This document shows positions 18,343-28,142 of a DNA stretch of 64,000 nt, piece by piece. The first letter of the stretch is position 1. The number at the start of each line of letters is the position of its first letter. Position numbers and translations under genes: made by a program. The notes under the pieces are model-generated. The model searched no databases and was not told where the DNA came from. It worked only from the letters and a program-made list of their open reading frames with translations. This DNA comes from Mesorhizobium_K quangtriensis (lineage in GTDB: Bacteria > Pseudomonadota > Alphaproteobacteria > Rhizobiales > Rhizobiaceae), in assembly GCF_040081925.1 (NCBI RefSeq), contig NZ_JBEBMF010000001.1, positions 186,001 to 250,000 of the forward strand, written 5' to 3'.

Positions 18343-18370
18343 TCGTGCATGTCGCGTTGCGGCAGGACGC

Positions 18371-18673
18371 TCAGGCTTCCTCGCCGAAACGCGCGGCGAT
18401 CAGCTGCTCGATCGCGGTGATCGCGGCCTCGGCCTCCGGCCCGTTGGCCGTCACGCGGATGGAGCAGCCGGGGCTGGCGGCCAGCATCATCAGTCCCATG
18501 ATCGACGTGCCGCCGACCTTGATGCCGTCCTTCTCGACGCTGATGGAGGCCTGGAAGGAATCCGCAAGCTGGACAAACTTGGCGGACGCACGAGCATGTA
18601 GCCCACGCTGGTTGATGATGAGGAAATCGCGCGCGATCGCGCCGTCGACGTCGGTACCCGCCCCTGGACTCAT
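18371..18673 (-). CDS. ptsH: HPr-family phosphocarrier protein
   Basis: A 100-residue HPr. The phosphorylation site GLHARASAKF gives His26, and GTSIMGLMML contains Ser57, the counterpart of regulatory Ser46, which is the target of HPr kinase. The N-terminus is about ten residues longer than in E. coli HPr. It belongs to an incomplete PTS used for regulation: EIIA and HprK are upstream on the same strand, and no sugar permease (EIIB/C) is nearby. The start at 18673 lies 10 bases after the EIIA stop. Confidence 0.93.
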   Translation of the reverse strand: MSPGAGTDVDGAIARDFLIINQRGLHARASAKFVQLADSFQASISVEKDGIKVGGTSIMGLMMLAASPGCSIRVTANGPEAEAAITAIEQLIAARFGEEA

Positions 18674-18683
18674 CGCCCCCCGC

Positions 18684-19085
18684 TCACTTAGTCGCGAGCA
18701 GCTGGCTGGCGACGTTGATATATTTGCGGCCGGCAACCTGCGCCTCCTCCACCGCGACGGAGAGATTATCACTCTTGCGCACGCTGGAAAGCTTTATCAA
18801 CATCGGCAGGTTCATGCCGGCAATGACCTCGATGCGGCCGGCCTCCATCACCGAGATGGCGAGGTTGGAGGGCGTGCCGCCGAACATGTCGGTCAACACC
18901 ACGACGCCTGAACCGTTCTCGACGCGCGCGACAGCCTCGACGATGTCGGCGCGCCGCTTCTCCATGTCGTCCTCAGGCCCGATCGAGATCGTCTCGAAGC
19001 GCTCCTGCGGGCCGACCACGTGTTCCACGGCGTTGCGGAATTCCTCGGCCAGCCGGCCATGCGTCACAAGGACCAGGCCGATCAT
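18684..19085 (-). CDS. PTS mannose-type EIIA component
   Basis: A 133-residue EIIA domain of the mannose family. The phospho-accepting His9 is in LVTHGRLA, and LTDMFGGTPSN is the family signature. In Rhizobiales this protein receives phosphate from HPr and has regulatory partners instead of a transporter. It sits between hprK and HPr. Sequencing of the cluster (ChvG-HprK-EIIA-HPr) suggests coupling of nutrient state to the ChvG/ChvI system. Confidence 0.92.
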   Translation of the reverse strand: MIGLVLVTHGRLAEEFRNAVEHVVGPQERFETISIGPEDDMEKRRADIVEAVARVENGSGVVVLTDMFGGTPSNLAISVMEAGRIEVIAGMNLPMLIKLSSVRKSDNLSVAVEEAQVAGRKYINVASQLLATK

Positions 19086-19167
19086 GCTCGTCGTGCTTTC
19101 GTCATCATCCGTTCAATGGCATTCCAAATGAGCCTCAAGGCTCGATCCTCCGGACCAACCTCTAGGA

Positions 19168-19290
19168 CCAACCGGTTGGCGGGGCCGCAATCTTGTCCAC
19201 GCCCGGCGCGTTGACAAGCCCAATTCGGCATTCGGCCCGGCGATTTTGCCGCACCGCAATATCCGATACCCCGGTTCGGCTCAGCCGAAC
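19168..19290. repeat. palindrome and hairpin between hprK and EIIA genes
   Basis: CCAACCGGTTGG at 19168-19179 is a perfect 12-bp palindrome. GTTCGGC (19274-19280) and GCCGAAC (19284-19290) form a 7-bp hairpin whose 3-base loop is the hprK stop codon. No T run follows, so this is not a standard terminator. The remaining roughly 195-bp gap has no visible gene. Confidence 0.35.
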
Positions 19291-19739
19291 GGTGCGACGG
19301 CGAGGCGCGCCGCTATCGCATTCACCGCCGCCTGCCTGTCTACCAGGCCAAGTTCCAGCAGCGGAAGCTCACAACCGAGCAGCGTCTCCGTCTTCGGCTG
19401 CGGAAGCCGCTCGGCCGCATCGCGCCCGACCAGCCTCACGACCAAGTCCACCGGCGCTTTCCGCTCGAAGGCGATGCGAACCGGGCCGATGCCCCGCGCC
19501 TCGACAAGGCCGGCGATGGTATCGGGAGCATGCGCCACGAGGCGTCCGCCATGCTCGCTCAGGAAAAGCTGGTCATCCGCGACCAGCCGCCCGAACGATC
19601 CGGCAGCCTCGGCGTAGCATATAAGGGCGAGCGCCAGTTGCGTCTTCCCCGCGCCGGCGGCTCCGGTGATCACAATGCCGCGATCACCGAGCACCACGGC
19701 GCTCGCATGGATGTTGGTCAGCGCCGCTGCCCCGGGCAT
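19281..19739 (-). CDS. hprK: HPr kinase/phosphorylase (short form)
   Basis: A 152-residue truncated-type HPr kinase/phosphorylase as found in alphaproteobacteria, lacking the N-terminal domain of the Gram-positive enzyme. Walker A is GAAGAGKTQ near residue 26, and LVADDQ supplies the acidic catalytic residues. It would phosphorylate and dephosphorylate HPr on Ser57. It starts 12 bases after chvG ends on the same strand, so the sensor kinase and the PTS genes are probably co-transcribed. Confidence 0.92.
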   Translation of the reverse strand: MPGAAALTNIHASAVVLGDRGIVITGAAGAGKTQLALALICYAEAAGSFGRLVADDQLFLSEHGGRLVAHAPDTIAGLVEARGIGPVRIAFERKAPVDLVVRLVGRDAAERLPQPKTETLLGCELPLLELGLVDRQAAVNAIAARLAVAPFG

Positions 19740-19751
19740 AATCTCGCAGGC

Positions 19752-21539
19752 TCAGTTTTCGGCGGGCAGCGTCACGGTGAAACGCGCGCCCCTGATCTCG
19801 CCGGGCTTGCCGCCGGTAATGTTTTCGGCCGTCAGCGTACCGCCATGCGCCTCGACAATCTGCCTGGAGATGGACAGGCCGAGTCCCGAATTCTGGCCGA
19901 AGGCCTCGCCCGAAGGCCGGTCGGTGTAGAACCGCTCGAAGATACGATCGATGTTGTCGGCGCGGATGCCGGGTCCGTTGTCATCGACGGTCAGGATGAT
20001 CGTCTTGCCGGTGCGCGACAGCGAAACGGCAATGCGGCCCGAGCCTTCCGGCACGAAGGAGCGCGCATTCTCGATCAGGTTGGTTATGACCTGTCCGAGC
20101 CTCAGATCGTGGCCGATGACGAAGAAGCCCTTCGCGCCCTGCGGCAGCTTGCCGACCTCGAAGGCGATCTCGACCTGCTTGCGGGTGGCGCCGGAATCAC
20201 GGATCACCGCCACAAGGTCGCCCACGAATTTCTTGAGGTCGACCTTCTTCGCATCCTCGCGCGCGAGTTCGGCGTCGAGCCGCGAGGCGTCCGAGATGTC
20301 GGTGATCAGCCGGTCGAGCCGCTTCACGTCGTGCTGGATGATTTCCATCAGGCGAGCGCGGGATGCTTCCGTCTTGGCGATCGGCAGCGTCTCGACGGCG
20401 CTGCGCAGCGAGGTTAGCGGGTTCTTCAGTTCGTGGCTCACGTCCGCGGCGAAGCTTTCGATCGCCTCGATGCGCGCATAGAGCGCGTTGGTCATGTCGC
20501 GCACGGCTATCGACAGGTTGCCGATCTCGTCCTGGCGGTCCGAGAAGTCGGGAATCTCCTCGCGGCTCTTCACGCCGCGCCGCACCCGGTTAGCCGCGGC
20601 CGCCAGCCTGCGCAACGGATTGGCGATGGTCGAGGCCAGCATTATCGAGAGCAGCACGTTGACCAGCGCAGCGACTCCGAAGACGCGCAGGATCGAATTG
20701 CGCTCGGCCTGCACGATCTTGTCGATGTCGCCACCCTGCGTCGACAGCATCAGCACGCCGAGCACGGCGCGGAAGCGCTGCACGGGCACGGCAACCGAAA
20801 CGATCTGCTCGCCCTGCTCGGACATGCGGACCACCGTCGACGGCATCCCGGTCAGCGCATTGACGACTTCGGGAAACGCCGAGCCGTTGCCGCCCGGCTG
20901 TTCCTTGTAGATAGGCAGGTCGGTGCGTCGGAAGAAATCCGAGACGAATTTCTGCACTCGTTCCAGAAAGTCCGGTTCCTCCTCGTCGACCGGCGGCAGG
21001 TCATAGCGAAGGATCTGGCCGCGCGAATAGAGGTGGCGCGAATCGAGCAGCAGGTTGGCGTCGCGGTCGTAGATGCGGGCGCGGATGCGCGTCGGCGAGA
21101 TCAGCCGCCGCAGCACGGGCGCGACGCGCTCGGGATTGATCGGAAAGTCGAGGCTGTCGAGCTGGTCGGACCCGGGCCCCAGGCTTTCGCCGGCCTGCAG
21201 TTCCAGCAGCTTTTCCGGATCGATCGAGATGGAGTCCGTCTCGACTGTGGCCGAGGCCGCGATCGCGCCGGCGATGATCTCGCCCTGCGTCCTCAGGCTT
21301 TCCACGCGCGCCTCGATCAGCCCGTCGCGGAACTGGTTGAGATAGAGGATGCCGACGACCAGCACGCAAAGCGCGGCGAGGTTGAGGAAGAGGATGCGCC
21401 GCGTCAGGCTGGAGAAGATATAGTGGCCGAGGAAGCGCTGCGCCTTGATCCGCATCCGCGCCAGCGAAGACGGCAGAGGCTTCGCCGGCCGCCGCGCGGC
21501 AGCCGGTGCTCTCTTTATCTCTGCCACTTCCATGACCAA
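19752..21539 (-). CDS. chvG: sensor histidine kinase ChvG/ExoS
   Basis: A 595-residue membrane sensor kinase. A cytoplasmic N-terminus is followed by a TM helix near residues 48-68, a periplasmic domain of about 200 residues, a second TM near 285-305, HAMP, the H-box DVSHELKNPLTSLR and an HATPase domain ending GLSISRQIVEAHGG. In Agrobacterium and Sinorhizobium it senses acid/envelope signals under periplasmic ExoR inhibition and controls exopolysaccharide, motility and virulence or symbiosis genes. The TTG at 21539 has GGAG 10 bases upstream; ATG at 21533 is the alternative. Confidence 0.94.
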   Translation of the reverse strand: MVMEVAEIKRAPAAARRPAKPLPSSLARMRIKAQRFLGHYIFSSLTRRILFLNLAALCVLVVGILYLNQFRDGLIEARVESLRTQGEIIAGAIAASATVETDSISIDPEKLLELQAGESLGPGSDQLDSLDFPINPERVAPVLRRLISPTRIRARIYDRDANLLLDSRHLYSRGQILRYDLPPVDEEEPDFLERVQKFVSDFFRRTDLPIYKEQPGGNGSAFPEVVNALTGMPSTVVRMSEQGEQIVSVAVPVQRFRAVLGVLMLSTQGGDIDKIVQAERNSILRVFGVAALVNVLLSIMLASTIANPLRRLAAAANRVRRGVKSREEIPDFSDRQDEIGNLSIAVRDMTNALYARIEAIESFAADVSHELKNPLTSLRSAVETLPIAKTEASRARLMEIIQHDVKRLDRLITDISDASRLDAELAREDAKKVDLKKFVGDLVAVIRDSGATRKQVEIAFEVGKLPQGAKGFFVIGHDLRLGQVITNLIENARSFVPEGSGRIAVSLSRTGKTIILTVDDNGPGIRADNIDRIFERFYTDRPSGEAFGQNSGLGLSISRQIVEAHGGTLTAENITGGKPGEIRGARFTVTLPAEN

Positions 21540-21603
21540 AACAGATGGTCTCCGGCCCAGCTACGCGGGCATTCCCGGCCCAGCGCTTCAGTCGTTCAGG
21601 CTC

Positions 21604-22305
21604 TCATGCCTCGCGGAAACGATAGCCGACGCCGTAGAGCGTCTCGATCATCTCGAAGTCATCGTCCACCTGCTTGAACTTTTTGCGCAGGCGCTTGATG
21701 TGGCTGTCGATGGTCCGGTCGTCGACATAGACCTGCTCATCATAGGCCGAATCCATCAGCGCATCACGGCTTTTTACCACGCCGGGTCGCTGGGCCAGCG
21801 AATGCAGGATCAGGAACTCGGTGACGGTGAGCGTCACCGGCTCGCCCTTCCAGGTGCAGGTGTGGCGTTCCTGGTCCATGATCAGCGAGCCGCGTTCCAG
21901 CGATTTAGACTGCTGGGCGGGAGCCTTGACGCCGGCCTCGCGGGCCGCGGCGCGCCTCAGCACCGCCTTGACGCGCTCGACCAGCAGGCGCTGCGAGAAC
22001 GGCTTCTTGATGAAGTCGTCGGCGCCCATCTTCAGGCCGAACAGTTCGTCGATCTCGTCGTCCTTCGAGGTCAGGAAGATGACCGGCAGGTCCGTCTTCT
22101 GCCGCATGCGGCGCAGCAGTTCCATGCCGTCCATGCGCGGCATCTTGATGTCCAGTATGGCGAGGTTCGGCGGACGGGCGGAAAGGCCCTCCAGCGCGGA
22201 AGCGCCATCAGTGTAGGTCTCTACACGATAGCCTTCGGTTTCCAGCGCGATCGAGACCGAAGTCAGAATGTTCCGGTCGTCATCGACGAGCGCGATCGTT
22301 GCCAT
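21604..22305 (-). CDS. chvI: response regulator ChvI
   Basis: A 233-residue OmpR/PhoB-type regulator. The receiver domain has the acidic triad DDD, phospho-acceptor Asp in LAILDIKMPRMDG and KPFSQ lysine; the winged-helix domain ends in IKRLRKKFKQ...YGVGYRF. It pairs with ChvG 64 bases downstream. The start MATIALVDDD (22305) has AGGGAG upstream; Met codons further out add a non-conserved extension. It is divergent from pckA, the classic rhizobial arrangement, sharing a 352-bp intergenic region. Confidence 0.96.
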   Translation of the reverse strand: MATIALVDDDRNILTSVSIALETEGYRVETYTDGASALEGLSARPPNLAILDIKMPRMDGMELLRRMRQKTDLPVIFLTSKDDEIDELFGLKMGADDFIKKPFSQRLLVERVKAVLRRAAAREAGVKAPAQQSKSLERGSLIMDQERHTCTWKGEPVTLTVTEFLILHSLAQRPGVVKSRDALMDSAYDEQVYVDDRTIDSHIKRLRKKFKQVDDDFEMIETLYGVGYRFREA

Positions 22306-22657
22306 ATCAAGCGGCTCCCTCATGAGCGGGTGTCCCTTCCTGCTGCAGGTTCGCGGCACTTGCGGGACAAATTAGGTACAAATTGTGGCACAGATTTACG
22401 GTCATGTCACAGGAAGCCTCCCCGGTCGAGATGCGGCCATTCGTTACGCCTATGACGACAGGCTCCTGCCAAATCTTTGGGCGCGGGTTTGATTTTTTTG
22501 CCTATCTAAACGATTTAATACTTTTTCAAAATCTTTAAATCGATTAATGATTTGATATCGTTGGGCTTTTCTGTTTTCGAGGATTCGGACCTCTTCGAGG
22601 TCTTTCCGCTCGGCATGAGCGGAACAACAGCCATCGAAGACGTTGAGGGAGCCTCCG
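22306..22657. promoter_or_regulatory. chvI-pckA divergent promoter region with two LacI-type operator cores
   Basis: This 352-bp AT-rich gap has no gene. Two sites fit AANCGNTT: AAACGATT at 22508-22515 and AATCGATT at 22538-22545, with centres exactly 30 bp apart. In opposite orientations they read TTAAATCGTTTAG and TTAAATCGATTAA, so the similarity extends beyond the core. They lie 110-150 bases before pckA. PckR, a LacI/GalR regulator of pckA in Sinorhizobium, is the obvious candidate; that link is from memory. Confidence 0.6.
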
Positions 22658-24271
<1,614 letters not shown>

Positions 24272-24300
24272 AACTCCTTCGCCGCTTGCAGCACGGAACT

Positions 24301-24329
24301 GGCCCGGCTCGTCCGGGCCTTTTCTTTTT
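24301..24329 (+). terminator. intrinsic terminator after pckA
   Basis: A perfect 7-bp stem ggcccgg (24301-24307) and ccgggcc (24313-24319) with a 5-base loop is followed by TTTTCTTTTTC. It lies 30 bases after the pckA stop. Confidence 0.85.
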
Positions 24330-24343
24330 CCGATATCCGCGCC

Positions 24344-24793
24344 ATGTCTTGTGCCATGGCTGCTGACGACAAAATCATCATCTCCGGCGAGGCCGTCATC
24401 CATCCTGACGACCTCGAGGAGGCGTTCATCCGCTCGTCGGGGCCGGGCGGGCAGAACGTCAACAAGGTGGCGACCGCCGTCCAGCTCCGCTTCAACACGG
24501 CAGGTGCCGAGGGCCTGTCCGAACGCGTGCGCGAGAGGGTGCTGAAATTCGCCGGCCAGCGCGCCACCAAGGACGGGGTCATCGTCATTGAGGCGGGTCG
24601 CTTCCGTACGCAGGAGCAGAACCGCGCCGACGCCCGCGCCCGACTCACCGAACTCGTCGCGAAAGCCGCGGAGCCGCCGCCGAAGCCGCGCCGGAAGACG
24701 AAGCCGACCAAGGGTTCCGTCGAGCGGCGGCTGAAGCAGAAGGCCGGCCGCTCCACCGTCAAGAAGATGCGCGGCCGCGTGGACAACGACTGA
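24344..24793 (+). CDS. arfB: alternative ribosome-rescue factor ArfB (peptidyl-tRNA hydrolase)
   Basis: A 149-residue class I release-factor-like protein. The GGQ loop appears as RSSGPGGQNVNKVAT near residue 35, followed by the basic C-terminal tail (KAAEPPPKPRRKTK...VKKMRGR) that enters the mRNA channel of stalled ribosomes. It hydrolyses peptidyl-tRNA on non-stop ribosomes. The start could be 24344 or the Met at 24356. Its stop overlaps the alkB start by one base (TGATG), implying coupled translation. Confidence 0.93.
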   Translation: MSCAMAADDKIIISGEAVIHPDDLEEAFIRSSGPGGQNVNKVATAVQLRFNTAGAEGLSERVRERVLKFAGQRATKDGVIVIEAGRFRTQEQNRADARARLTELVAKAAEPPPKPRRKTKPTKGSVERRLKQKAGRSTVKKMRGRVDND

Positions 24794-25422
24794 TGCCGAC
24801 CGCAAAGAAGGCGCTGCCACCGGGCATCCGCCACCTGCCCGACCATTTCGATCGCCCGGCCCAGCAGGCGCTGGTTGACGACATCCGCCGCGTCGTCGAG
24901 GCCGCGCCGCTGTTCACGCCCGCCATGCCGCGCACCGGCAAGGAGATGAGCGTGCGCATGACCAATTGCGGCGAACTCGGCTGGGTCACCGACAAGGAGC
25001 GCGGCTACCGCTACCAGCCGACGCATCCCGTCACGGCTGAGCCGTGGCCGCCGATCCCGGACACCCTGCTCGATCTCTGGCGCGCGGTCGCAGACCATCC
25101 CGACCCGCCGCAGGCCTGCCTCGTGAACTTCTATTCCGACTCTGCCAAGATGGGCCTGCACCAGGACCGCGACGAAAGCGATTTCTCAGCGCCGGTCGTT
25201 TCGGTCTCGCTCGGCGACGATTGCCTCTTCCGCGTCGGCGGCGTCAACCGCAACGATCCGACGCAGTCCTTCCGCCTGCGCTCCGGCGATGTCGTCATTC
25301 TCGGCGGCGAGGGACGTCTCGCCTTCCACGGCGTCGACCGCATCTATCCGGAAACCTCGACGCTCCTGAAAAACGGCGGCCGCATCAACCTGACGCTGAG
25401 AAGGGTGACGATTTCGGTTTGA
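24793..25422 (+). CDS. alkB: alpha-ketoglutarate-dependent dioxygenase AlkB
   Basis: A 209-residue Fe(II)/2-oxoglutarate dioxygenase repairing alkylated bases (1-methyladenine, 3-methylcytosine). The iron ligands are in HQDRDE and the later His in LAFHGVDR, and the 2-oxoglutarate/substrate arginines are in the terminal GRINLTLRR. The length matches E. coli AlkB. It is coupled to arfB and is not next to ada, so an Ada-type adaptive operon is absent here. Confidence 0.95.
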   Translation: MPTAKKALPPGIRHLPDHFDRPAQQALVDDIRRVVEAAPLFTPAMPRTGKEMSVRMTNCGELGWVTDKERGYRYQPTHPVTAEPWPPIPDTLLDLWRAVADHPDPPQACLVNFYSDSAKMGLHQDRDESDFSAPVVSVSLGDDCLFRVGGVNRNDPTQSFRLRSGDVVILGGEGRLAFHGVDRIYPETSTLLKNGGRINLTLRRVTISV

Positions 25423-25501
25423 TTGTCACGTCGCCCGAAACGGTTCCTTAAAGACACTCTGCTACCAGAGGTGGCAAACCTCGGGCGGGGTGGGACGACA
25501 T

Positions 25502-26587
25502 ATGGCCGATACGACACTGACGGAAAGCACTCGGTGCTCGTCTCCGGTACGCGATCTTGCGAACGCGTTGCGGCGGGAAATCCGGAATAACCGGATCTTC
25601 TATGTCATCCTGTTCAGCTGGCTCAGCTATACGGTCATCGGATCCGCGTTGCGCCAGGACGGTTTCATGGCCGAACTGGCAGAGTATCTCGGCCGTGCGA
25701 CGCGATCGGCCTTCATTCTTTGCTGCGTCGCGGTCGCCGTAACCGGCATCAGGGTCATGGTCAGCCGGCCCGAGCGGCCGCTCATGGCACTTGGCACGGC
25801 ACTTGCGGCATTCATGCCCGGTCGCGTCCTGCTCCGTTACGCCTACGGCTTCTTTGTCTTCGCGATCTTCATGGCGTCTTTCCTGCACCACAAGATGCGA
25901 ATCCCCGAAATCATGCCGTTCGCATGGGACGAGACCTTTGCAAACTGGGATCAGGTGCTGTTCGGCGGATATCAGGCATGGGAATTGCTGCAGCCGCTTT
26001 TTGGGCATCCCTGGGCCATTCTCGTGCTGGACTATGCGTATGTTGGCTGGGTGCCCGGCGTGTTTCTTTTCTGGAGCTGGATGTTTGCCAGTCGGACTGT
26101 TCCCGAACCGCTTCGCCGGCAATACTGGACAGCTACAGTCCTCAGCTGGGTCCTGCTGGGTATCGTGATGGCGACCGTCCTGTCGTCGGTCGGTCCCTGC
26201 TTCCTGCCGCTGTTCTTCCCTGAGCAGGCCGCAGAGTATGCAGCCCTCAATGCGAATCTGGCGGATCTTCATGAGCGTTTCGGTCTGGCATCGAGCCTGA
26301 CAAAGGAGCATCTCCTTGAGGTTTACCGGGGCCTCACGACGGAGCCGGGCGGAATCTCCGCCATGCCCAGCATGCACAATGCACAGACCATGCTCTTTGT
26401 CCTGGCCGGCTATAGCGTCAGCCGGCGTCTCGGCCACCTTATGGTCGCTTATGCGGTGTTGATCTTCATCGCCTCCATCATGCTTGCGTGGCACTACGCC
26501 GTCGACGGCATCATAGGGATGGCAGGGGCAGCGTTGATCTGGTGGTGTGCTGGCCGTCTGTCGCGTAACCGGCCCGTGGCAGCCTGA
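25502..26587 (+). CDS. PAP2-superfamily integral membrane phosphatase/transferase, first of tandem pair
   Basis: A 361-residue polytopic protein with about six or more hydrophobic helices. The PAP2 catalytic motifs are SAMPSMHN (PSMH at residues 289-292) and WHYAVDG (His331), and a long soluble loop lies between helices. The shape resembles the PAP2_3 group that includes inositol-phosphoryl-ceramide-synthase-like phosphotransferases more than short PgpB-like phosphatases. The start at 25502 follows GGTGGGACG; a GTG at 25490 is possible. It overlaps the second copy by one base. Base composition is slightly less GC-rich than the neighbours. Substrate unknown. Confidence 0.75.
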   Translation: MADTTLTESTRCSSPVRDLANALRREIRNNRIFYVILFSWLSYTVIGSALRQDGFMAELAEYLGRATRSAFILCCVAVAVTGIRVMVSRPERPLMALGTALAAFMPGRVLLRYAYGFFVFAIFMASFLHHKMRIPEIMPFAWDETFANWDQVLFGGYQAWELLQPLFGHPWAILVLDYAYVGWVPGVFLFWSWMFASRTVPEPLRRQYWTATVLSWVLLGIVMATVLSSVGPCFLPLFFPEQAAEYAALNANLADLHERFGLASSLTKEHLLEVYRGLTTEPGGISAMPSMHNAQTMLFVLAGYSVSRRLGHLMVAYAVLIFIASIMLAWHYAVDGIIGMAGAALIWWCAGRLSRNRPVAA

Positions 26588-27672
26588 TGGCCAGCCTCGA
26601 TATCCCCGCAGGCCAAGACGTCCGCCGACTGAAATTGCCGCTCACCCATGGCGACATCGCCGTGATGTGCTTCGCGGCGGGCTATGCAGTTGTCGCAATC
26701 GCCCTGCTTCTGGCCACCGATGCCCGGCAGGCATTTGCCTTTCGCCACTATCTCGTGGTCTGGCCATTCGTCTTCCTGATGCTTTTCCCCTTCATCTACG
26801 GATTGCTCGTCCTGCTGAAGATCGTGCATCGCATTCCGGACCGCCGAGGCAGAATAATGGCGTTAAGGCGAGCTGTCCGTCACCATCACATGCAACCCTT
26901 CGCGACCGGTCTACTTCTGCTTTGCTGCCTGATGGTTTTTCAGGGAGCCTTTACGTCCTTGAAAACGGCCCTGCCGCTCTGGTGCGGTGGCTTTCCGCAC
27001 GACGTCGCGCAAGCCGAGATCGATCGCGCATTGCATTTCGGCGTCGATCCCTGGCGCTACCTGACGCCGCTTGGAAGCAACCGCTGGGTGCATGCCGCGA
27101 TAGAATGGAACTACAATCAGGGATGGTTCATATTCTGCTACGCGACGCTGTTCTTCGTCGCCATATCGGCGCGCACGACAGCCGTTCGAACCCGCTACTT
27201 GTTCACCTACATGCTGACATGGATCGTAGTCGGCAATGTGCTCGCGGGCCTCTTTCTTTCGGCAGGGCCAGTGTTCTACGAAGCCGTGACGGGAGATTCC
27301 CAACCTTTCGGCGAGCAGATTGCTTTCCTGTCGTCCCACGGCGACGGGCCGCATTCAGTGGCCTTTCTGCAGTCGTACCTTTGGCAGCTTTACAAAACCG
27401 GCAACGCCGGATTCGGGTCAGGAATCTCGGCCTTCCCAAGTATGCACGTGGCACTGGCAACCCTGAATGCCCTGTTTATTGCCGAGATTTTTCCCAAGTG
27501 GCGTTTGCCGGCCTTCGCGTATGCGGTGTTGGTGCTCGTCAGCTCGGTCTATCTCGCCTGGCACTACGCCATCGACGGTTATGTGGCGATCATGGTCACG
27601 ATCGCGATCTATGCGGCGATGAAGCCAGGTTTTGGGCGGCTGGCCATCGCAGAGCGACGCTTTCGGGTCTGA
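26587..27672 (+). CDS. PAP2-superfamily integral membrane phosphatase/transferase, second of tandem pair
   Basis: A 361-residue paralogue of the preceding gene with the same layout: multiple membrane helices, motif SAFPSMHV (PSMH at residues 284-287) and WHYAIDG (His326). ATG at 26587 overlaps the upstream TGA by one base, so the pair is translated together. The two proteins are identical in length but clearly diverged outside the motifs, which suggests an old duplication and possibly different lipid substrates or a heteromeric complex. No glycosyltransferase or lipid gene is adjacent to help assign a role. Confidence 0.75.
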   Translation: MASLDIPAGQDVRRLKLPLTHGDIAVMCFAAGYAVVAIALLLATDARQAFAFRHYLVVWPFVFLMLFPFIYGLLVLLKIVHRIPDRRGRIMALRRAVRHHHMQPFATGLLLLCCLMVFQGAFTSLKTALPLWCGGFPHDVAQAEIDRALHFGVDPWRYLTPLGSNRWVHAAIEWNYNQGWFIFCYATLFFVAISARTTAVRTRYLFTYMLTWIVVGNVLAGLFLSAGPVFYEAVTGDSQPFGEQIAFLSSHGDGPHSVAFLQSYLWQLYKTGNAGFGSGISAFPSMHVALATLNALFIAEIFPKWRLPAFAYAVLVLVSSVYLAWHYAIDGYVAIMVTIAIYAAMKPGFGRLAIAERRFRV

Positions 27673-27778
27673 ACTCAAGGCTGACCAAGTAGTGTCGCGC
27701 GTCTGGATGTGACGGTCGGTATCCCGAAGCGCGCCAACATGTGCGGTAGCTTCCACCTCAGACTGCAGCGCGGTTCCC

Positions 27779-27813
27779 AAAAAAAGAAAGCCACACCGGC
27801 CGGTGCGGCTTTC
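27779..27813 (-). terminator. intrinsic terminator after the small secreted protein gene
   Basis: On the minus strand, GAAAGCC (27813-27807) pairs with GGCTTTC (27792-27786), and the stem extends inward through a near-palindromic CACCGGCCGGTG centre. Seven T residues follow (A run at 27779-27785 on the plus strand). Confidence 0.8.
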
Positions 27814-27842
27814 AGGCATTCTGGAGGTCTTTGCGGAAACTC

Positions 27843-28031
27843 TTATTGCTGCTTGGTTTCCTCGGTCTTGCTTTCTTCCGGTGCCGGCACTGGTGCAGCC
27901 GGCTGGGCCACGCTCGCCACGGTGGTCTCCGTATCGACCGAGGCGTTCACCTTGGCATGCCCGGCGCACTCGGCCGCCGCCAACGAAACCGAAAAGCCCA
28001 GGATCGCGGTCACTGCGAGGATCGTCTTCAT
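27843..28031 (-). CDS. small secreted Ala/Pro/Glu-rich protein of unknown function
   Basis: A 62-residue protein with a clear signal peptide (MKTILAVTAILGFSVSLAAA) and a mature part containing one Cys, a Thr/Val-rich stretch and a Pro-Ala-Glu-Lys tail. The start at 28031 follows AGGGAA; a Met ten codons upstream is less likely. It has its own terminator. I do not recognise a family, and the low-complexity mature part gives no function. Confidence 0.65.
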   Translation of the reverse strand: MKTILAVTAILGFSVSLAAAECAGHAKVNASVDTETTVASVAQPAAPVPAPEESKTEETKQQ

Positions 28032-28142
28032 CGTGTTCCCTTCTGTCTTTTGTTCGCCCAAGGGAAAGCTACGCCCGGCGCGCTGCGGCGCGAAATCACA
28101 ATTGCGTTCACAAGAGAGAGAGGTCGCCGCTTCCCGCGCCCT

